Of a stretch of 64,000 nucleotides of DNA, positions 59,274 to 64,000 are shown piece after piece. The stretch lies in the NCBI RefSeq assembly GCF_002775205.1, contig NC_036456.1, positions 6,153,463-6,217,462 on the forward strand, read 5' to 3'. Below the pieces are notes generated by a model. The model was not told the origin of the DNA, did no database searches, and saw only the letters and a list, made by a program, of their open reading frames with translations. Source of the DNA: Xiphophorus maculatus. Lineage: Eukaryota > Chordata > Actinopteri > Cyprinodontiformes > Poeciliidae. The position numbers and the translations under genes are program-made. Every line of letters begins with the position of its first letter. The first letter of the stretch is position 1.

Positions 59274-59359
59274 ACCCAGAAGGGAACGGAGAACAGTATT
59301 CATACTCTCTGACACAGCTGATAACATTTAGTGCAACTTTAGACGCCATCAGTGAGCCG
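59274..59359 (+). pseudogene. Isolated receptor tail-like exon
   Basis: After a TCTGCAG acceptor, phase 1 reading gives DPEGNGEQYSYSLTQLITF, similar to DPKKGQSISYSLLNF of gene 1's ITIM exon, followed by a GTAAGT donor. The length (86) breaks the phase pattern of the family and no TM exon precedes it, so it is probably a relic of the 57.3-kb receptor copy. Confidence 0.45.
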
Positions 59360-59651
59360 GTAAGTGTTAGAAGATGGTTCCATGAGATAAGGGGACATTT
59401 TTTTCTATTTATGTGGTAACACAACTTCATGTGGTCTACTTCTACTTCTGTTAAAGAACAGAAGTAGAGGGAGGGTTGGACTGGGAACCTAAACGAAGAT
59501 ATGCACTGTCTCAGTTCCCCATCTTGTATTCTCATGAGCTCGGCTCGTCATTCTCCACTCATGCTCATACAGAAAAAGTCAGATCTTGTAGGCTAGGATG
59601 GGGAAAACCTCACTCTCTTGGGTCTCGACTTTACTTTGTGAGTACACTTTT

Positions 59652-59666
59652 GTGTGTGTGTGTGTG

Positions 59667-59749
<83 letters not shown>
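59652..59749. repeat. (TG)n microsatellite
   Basis: About 98 bases of TG with one TGCG interruption. Confidence 0.97.
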
Positions 59750-59751
<2 letters not shown>

Positions 59752-59991
59752 CAAATGTATAATATGTCTCAGTAAGTTACCATGTTTAACGTCTAAAATC
59801 TGCTTATTAGTGCTGAATACAGTCTTCAATTTTGGACATGCACAAGGTGACGTAACATCTTTTTTCTCTGTTATTGTGGATCTTCACACTAATGTTCCTC
59901 TCAGACCTTTTTCAATTGAATATGTGTTGGAATAGCACAAGAAGCCTTGCATTCATTGTGTACATCTTATGTTTTTTGTTCTTTAATCTAG

Positions 59992-62900
59992 ATGTTAATT
60001 TGACCCTTGAACCCAGTTCATCACCTTTATTTCATGGGGAGTCCGTTACCTTCACATGCAACATGACAGGAGGATTCGACTCTAACTGGCTCTACAAATT
60101 CCACCGAAACGGTCAACACATTGTCGCCAAGTCCGATGTTTCAAACTCCCTTCAACTCCACCTAGCGACCGACCTGAGCGGGCGTTACCAGTGCTCCGCT
60201 TATCGTAAGGACTCACCAGGGATCAACAAGCAGAGTAACAACATCACACTTTCTGTGGCAGGTATGCTCACGTTACTGTCTTTGCAGCAGAGGTTTGGCA
60301 TCTGAAATACAGTTTGGATAGAGAGTGCAGTTTGGTCGGTCTTGCTTGACGTTTCCTTAAACTGGGAAGTCTGCATACTTTTTATCTGTAAATTTCATGA
60401 CGGAAATGTTGAAATTATGAAGGAACCAATCGTACGTTGGACCCAACATTCATTTGAGCAAGATGACGTCAGTGTGGAGGATGGAGAGAACATGTGAACT
60501 CTCCCATCTTATATGCATTTTTCCTTGAATGGTAATGTTGACTCAAGACCTTCGTTTAGAGGCGGGTCTGGGGGTGGAGCATATGCTGTCATGTTCCAGC
60601 ACTCATGGATAGCATCAGCTTTTCTGCTGCTGTTGAACTGACCACACTGACGGCACTTTGGGTATTTGCAGACCGAGTTGTGCTACTAGGTTTTTTACAG
60701 AAGTGCCAAAAAAAGCAGAAATGGTCAAGCTTTGAAGCTTGAGCACGTAATGAGTACATTGCGTGCTATTTGCACACATCTTGTGCAATAACATTTGCTT
60801 TTATATAGTTAACATGAATTAATTCAATATCAAATTGTTTCGTAACTCCACTAAATAACCTCTGCAACTTCTTAGAATGCTGTTAGAGGAAGAGAAGAGT
60901 GTTTGAGATAAAACTGATTTAAACTATTGTGAACATCTCTTTCCTATTTGATCCCACCTGAATGTTTGTTAAAATCTGGAGCTTAACACAAAAAAAGGGA
61001 ACTCTGACTCTTTGACAGTCACAAAATATTACTAAGGTGATATGAAGCCAACTTCCTGCCTGACCGGAACGCGTCATTGTCGGGTTATTTCTATTAAGCT
61101 ATTCTCAACTCTAGGGTTTCCATGTAAACATAAATCATTCTAAGATGTATTAAAAATATAAGTAAACATGCTCTGAGACAGAAATGTGCTTTTTGTGAGT
61201 AGCCCAGTAGGCGGTGCCTATCCTGCTTACCATGACCACACATTATTGGCTAAATGCCAGAATGGGAGAATTTCTTATATTCATATTTAAAAATTTATTT
61301 ATCCTAACACTAATATGCCTTGCCATGATTGTCACAGTTTTTGTACATTTCAGCTAAACGGAGGTCCAACTTTATATTTGGATACACCTTCACAAATGTT
61401 GTTTTTCTCCAGTGGTTTTGGGGAACTGACAGGGCGACGAGACATTCCCATCACTTCTCCGATGTCTGACCGTGACATCTGCCGTGCTCTTCCTCAGTGT
61501 CAAACTAGGACTGCAGGAGGGCTAAGGCACATCTCAAACATATTTTACTTTCGCAATGTCACAGACCAATCCAAAGAAACCTTTAAACTGTCAGAAATGA
61601 GAGAGAATAGAGGAAAGAGGAGTGGACTGAAGTCCCTCCTGAGATTCCTGAAAACTTGGTAACAAATTGCCTGACTTATCTGACCTATCTATTTGGCAAA
61701 GGTTTTACCACCTGTTGTTCACATGTTGAGGATCAACTACATATTTTTCTGTAAAATGCTTATTCATTCACAAAGTCTGACTTTTATGTAATGTTTTTTT
61801 ATTATATATTTTATTTTATTATCTGGAGCAACACCTTCTGTGTAACCAAGTACAAATAATGATTTAAGTATGCAGTCTAACCATTGTCTTTTGATGCTGT
61901 TATTTTTTAAATATCTATAGTAATAATGTAAATCAAAACTGTTTTTAAATATATCAGCCAACAGGCCTACAGCTACCGTGACTGCAGACAAGAAAACCAT
62001 TTCAGAGGGCAGACAAACTGAACTTACCTGCTCAGTTAAAGACTCTGCTGGATGGAAGTATGACTGGTTCATGCACAGCTTCTCTGAAGCCCAGATTGTG
62101 AACAACGCTGTCAAAAACACCATCAACATCCACAGTGGAGGCATCTACTGGTGCAGAGGAAGAAGAGGAAGCCCAGCTTTCTTCACTGAGCCCAGTGAAA
62201 AGTTCGTCATTGAGAAAAGCCGTGAGTTTCACAACATGAAAAGAAGAACATGAGCTGAAGTGTTTTGTTTGACATTCGCAGCTTAATTTTTTCTGTACTC
62301 AAACCATAATCAGTGTCCAACCAGGCAACTGTTGCTTTGCAACATAGCTGGAGCCAGATATACAGTGGTGAGGCAATATCCATGAGGTGTGAGATTAAGG
62401 GAGGAGGAAGCTCTATGCGGGAATACGAGTGGAGAACAACAACCTCAAAGCCACCATCAAGAGAGAGTACGGTTCATATTAGAGCCTCTGCTTCCGCCAC
62501 TAGTAACTTCTGGTGTAGGGGGAGAGCAGATCCATTTTCCTCAACCGAGTGGAGCCAAGAATACCATCTGAGAGTGTCAGGTAGGTATTTATGTTTAGTT
62601 TTTGGTGTTTTATGTTAATTCTTTCAGCAAATGATGCTTTATTGTCACCACAAATTAATCACAGATAAACCAAGGCCCGTGGTGAGGGCCGATAAAAGAC
62701 TCATACCAGTAGGGGGCAACGTAACACTCACCTGCTCTGTGGACTATCCGACTGAGTGGAAATACTACTGGTTCAGACACACTGGCAACTTTTCTGACGT
62801 TAAGACCATTGAAGAAGGAAAATCAGAAAATGCCATCAGTGTCTCTCAGGGAGGAATGTACTACTGTCAGGGAGGAAGAGGAAACCCAGTCTTCTTCACT

Positions 62901-63300
62901 GAAGAAAGTCATCGGATCACCATTGAGAAAAGAGGTAGCCATGGTAACTTTCAGGGCTGTTAGGATGATCCATGACTAGTCTTTAGAAATGAACCACTTT
63001 TTCTTCACCTTTATTGTGTTTTAACAGTTTCCAATATGGCTGCTGTTTCTCTGGAGCCTGACTTGCCCGTGATCTACTCTGGAGAGACGATCACCGTTAG
63101 ATGTGAGATTTCTGGAAGTCAAAGCAATGAATGGGTTTATGAATGGAGCAAGCCAATATCGGATACATTACCAATGAATGAGTACCGAATTGTTACTGCA
63201 TCCGAGTCCAGCAGTGGGAACTACAGGTGTTTGGGGCGACGCAAGCAGGATCTGTATTCATCGACAGAGTGGAGCAACGTCAGGACAGTCACAGTTTCTG
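59992..63300 (+). CDS. Multi-Ig-domain receptor gene 5 (partial), five Ig exons
   Basis: Exons, all phase 1-1 with GT-AG borders: 59992-60261 (D1), 61958-62221 (D2), 62314-62580 (D3), 62665-62934 (D4), 63028-63300 (D5). D1: LEPSSSPLFHGESVTFTC..W..Y and SGRYQCSAY. D2 and D4 are alike (ADK..I..G....LTCSV, WKY.WF, GG.YWCRG/YYCQG.RG.P.FFTE). D3 and D5 are alike (SN.A.V.L, IYSGE.I..RCEI, YEW, SSTEWS). Thus D2-D3 was duplicated as D4-D5. Style matches fish FCRL/pIgR-like Ig receptors, related to but distinct from genes 1-3. The signal peptide is not found and membrane/tail exons must lie beyond the window, so secretion versus membrane form is unknown. Confidence 0.82.
60262..61957. other. Intron between D1 and D2 of gene 5
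   Basis: No recognised element. An ORF of 115 codons (61315-61662) has no domain I know and no coding support. Confidence 0.4.
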
Positions 63301-64000
63301 GTGGGAATAAAGTTCATCTTGATCCAGATTGCATTATTTTCATTATAGTGTAATATATATAGTGTAATAATATAGTGTAATATTCTGTCTCCCAACCAAG
63401 TAAAATATAGACATTTCTTGTATCATCTGTACTTACTATTGTAAAAAAAAAAGACATTAATAATAAACAGACCTCGAAATTTTATTTTGCTGCAGCGCAA
63501 GAACACAATTCAACCTTTTAATTGTAGTATTAATGTTCTTTCATTGTAGTGTTATCAAAACTTTTGCTTCTCTGAAGCTTTTTGGTGAATGACTGCAAAT
63601 GAGACGATGGTCTTCTTAAACCTGTCCAACTAAACCAGACACATCCTGGTGAGAAAGATGACCTGGAATCCAATTCTACCGTCTTTCCTTGTGGAAATAA
63701 CCAAACCATTGCTGAAGCCTTCTATCGATTAGGTCTTTGTGGAAATGTGACTTGATGAACATGGTTGCATTGTTGATTTTTTTCCAGAACACACTTTAGA
63801 AATTGCCATGAACATGAGAAATACCTTTGTGGATTGCTCATCTCACAAACAAGGACCTTTTTGTTAAGTATGGTGGCAGAACCGATCTACTTTGGAGATG
63901 TTTTTCTGCATAAATGAAAGGAGGAATTTCTAAATATTTGTCTACTGTCAAGTAGACAAATATTTAGAAATTCCTCCTGAAAATTTGCTTCAGAGTGCTT
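63301..64000. other. Downstream of D5, with long perfect hairpin
   Basis: No further Ig exon is seen before the window ends. 63850-63905 (TTGTTAAGTATGGTGGCAGA) faintly recalls a Tc1-type transposase coding phrase, too weak to call. A 28-bp perfect inverted repeat lies at 63919-63978. Confidence 0.4.
63919..63978. repeat. Perfect 28-bp inverted repeat, 4-base loop
   Basis: Arms 63919-63946 and 63951-63978 are exact complements (AGGAGGAATTTC...) around GTCA. Could be a foldback from a small transposon, or an assembly/replication foldback. Confidence 0.95.

Noticed and set aside
59476..59829. ORFs across the (TG)n run
   Set aside because: Val-Cys or His-Thr repeats from a microsatellite; no coding support.
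61315..61662. 115-codon ORF in intron of gene 5
   Set aside because: No domain, no splice or promoter context; length is within chance expectation for this base composition.
63580..63905. Tc1/mariner transposase remnant
   Set aside because: Only one short phrase (AAGTATGGTGG) resembles it; no catalytic region or terminal repeats could be shown.

Overview
This is nuclear DNA from a ray-finned fish, most likely a percomorph teleost. It has short Ig-domain exons with consensus GT-AG junctions, long AT-rich introns, and many fish-type transposons (hAT, piggyBac-like, Ty3/gypsy-like and ERV LTRs, LINE tails). I cannot name the species. No rRNA, tRNA or CRISPR was recognised. All exon models come from reading the sequence and its splice signals; no transcript or database evidence was available.

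The window is an innate-immune receptor cluster. From left to right it holds: (1) the 3' part of an Fc-receptor-like (FCRL-type) Ig receptor gene, 1-4865, domain order A-B-A-B-C, then a transmembrane segment and an ITIM tail; (2) a transposon-rich interval, 4.9-11.9 kb, with an orphan receptor-type promoter; (3) a complete receptor gene, 11962-21363 (A-B-C, TM, ITIM tail), with ERV remnants in intron 1 and a hAT element in its last intron; (4) 21.4-26.7 kb of transposons: a short LTR element, then a foldback element split by a LINE; (5) a third receptor gene, 26939-41289 (A-B-A-B-C, TM, tail), whose central intron was enlarged to about 8.3 kb by transposons, including a defective Ty3/gypsy-like element; (6) an orphan copy of gene 2's ITIM tail exons at 43.3-44.2 kb; (7) on the minus strand, two tandem secreted triple C-type-lectin-domain genes (49429-51339 and 53138-55148) plus a lectin fragment at 48.5 kb; (8) receptor pseudogene exons at 57.3-58.0 kb and a tail-like exon at 59.3 kb; (9) the 5' part of another multi-Ig gene, 59992-63300, with alternating domain types.

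Receptor exons are almost all phase 1-1, so domains can be added, lost or swapped without breaking the frame. Promoter, ectodomain and tail blocks have been copied independently. Gene 2 and gene 3 share nearly identical B-C and tail segments but have different TM and first tail exons. A plausible biological reading is a family of inhibitory leukocyte receptors (Ig ectodomain, TM, tyrosine motifs YSLL/YSLI/YSEV) driven by IRF/ETS-type promoter elements, next to soluble lectins. That functional reading is inference from family resemblance; ligands cannot be read from the sequence.
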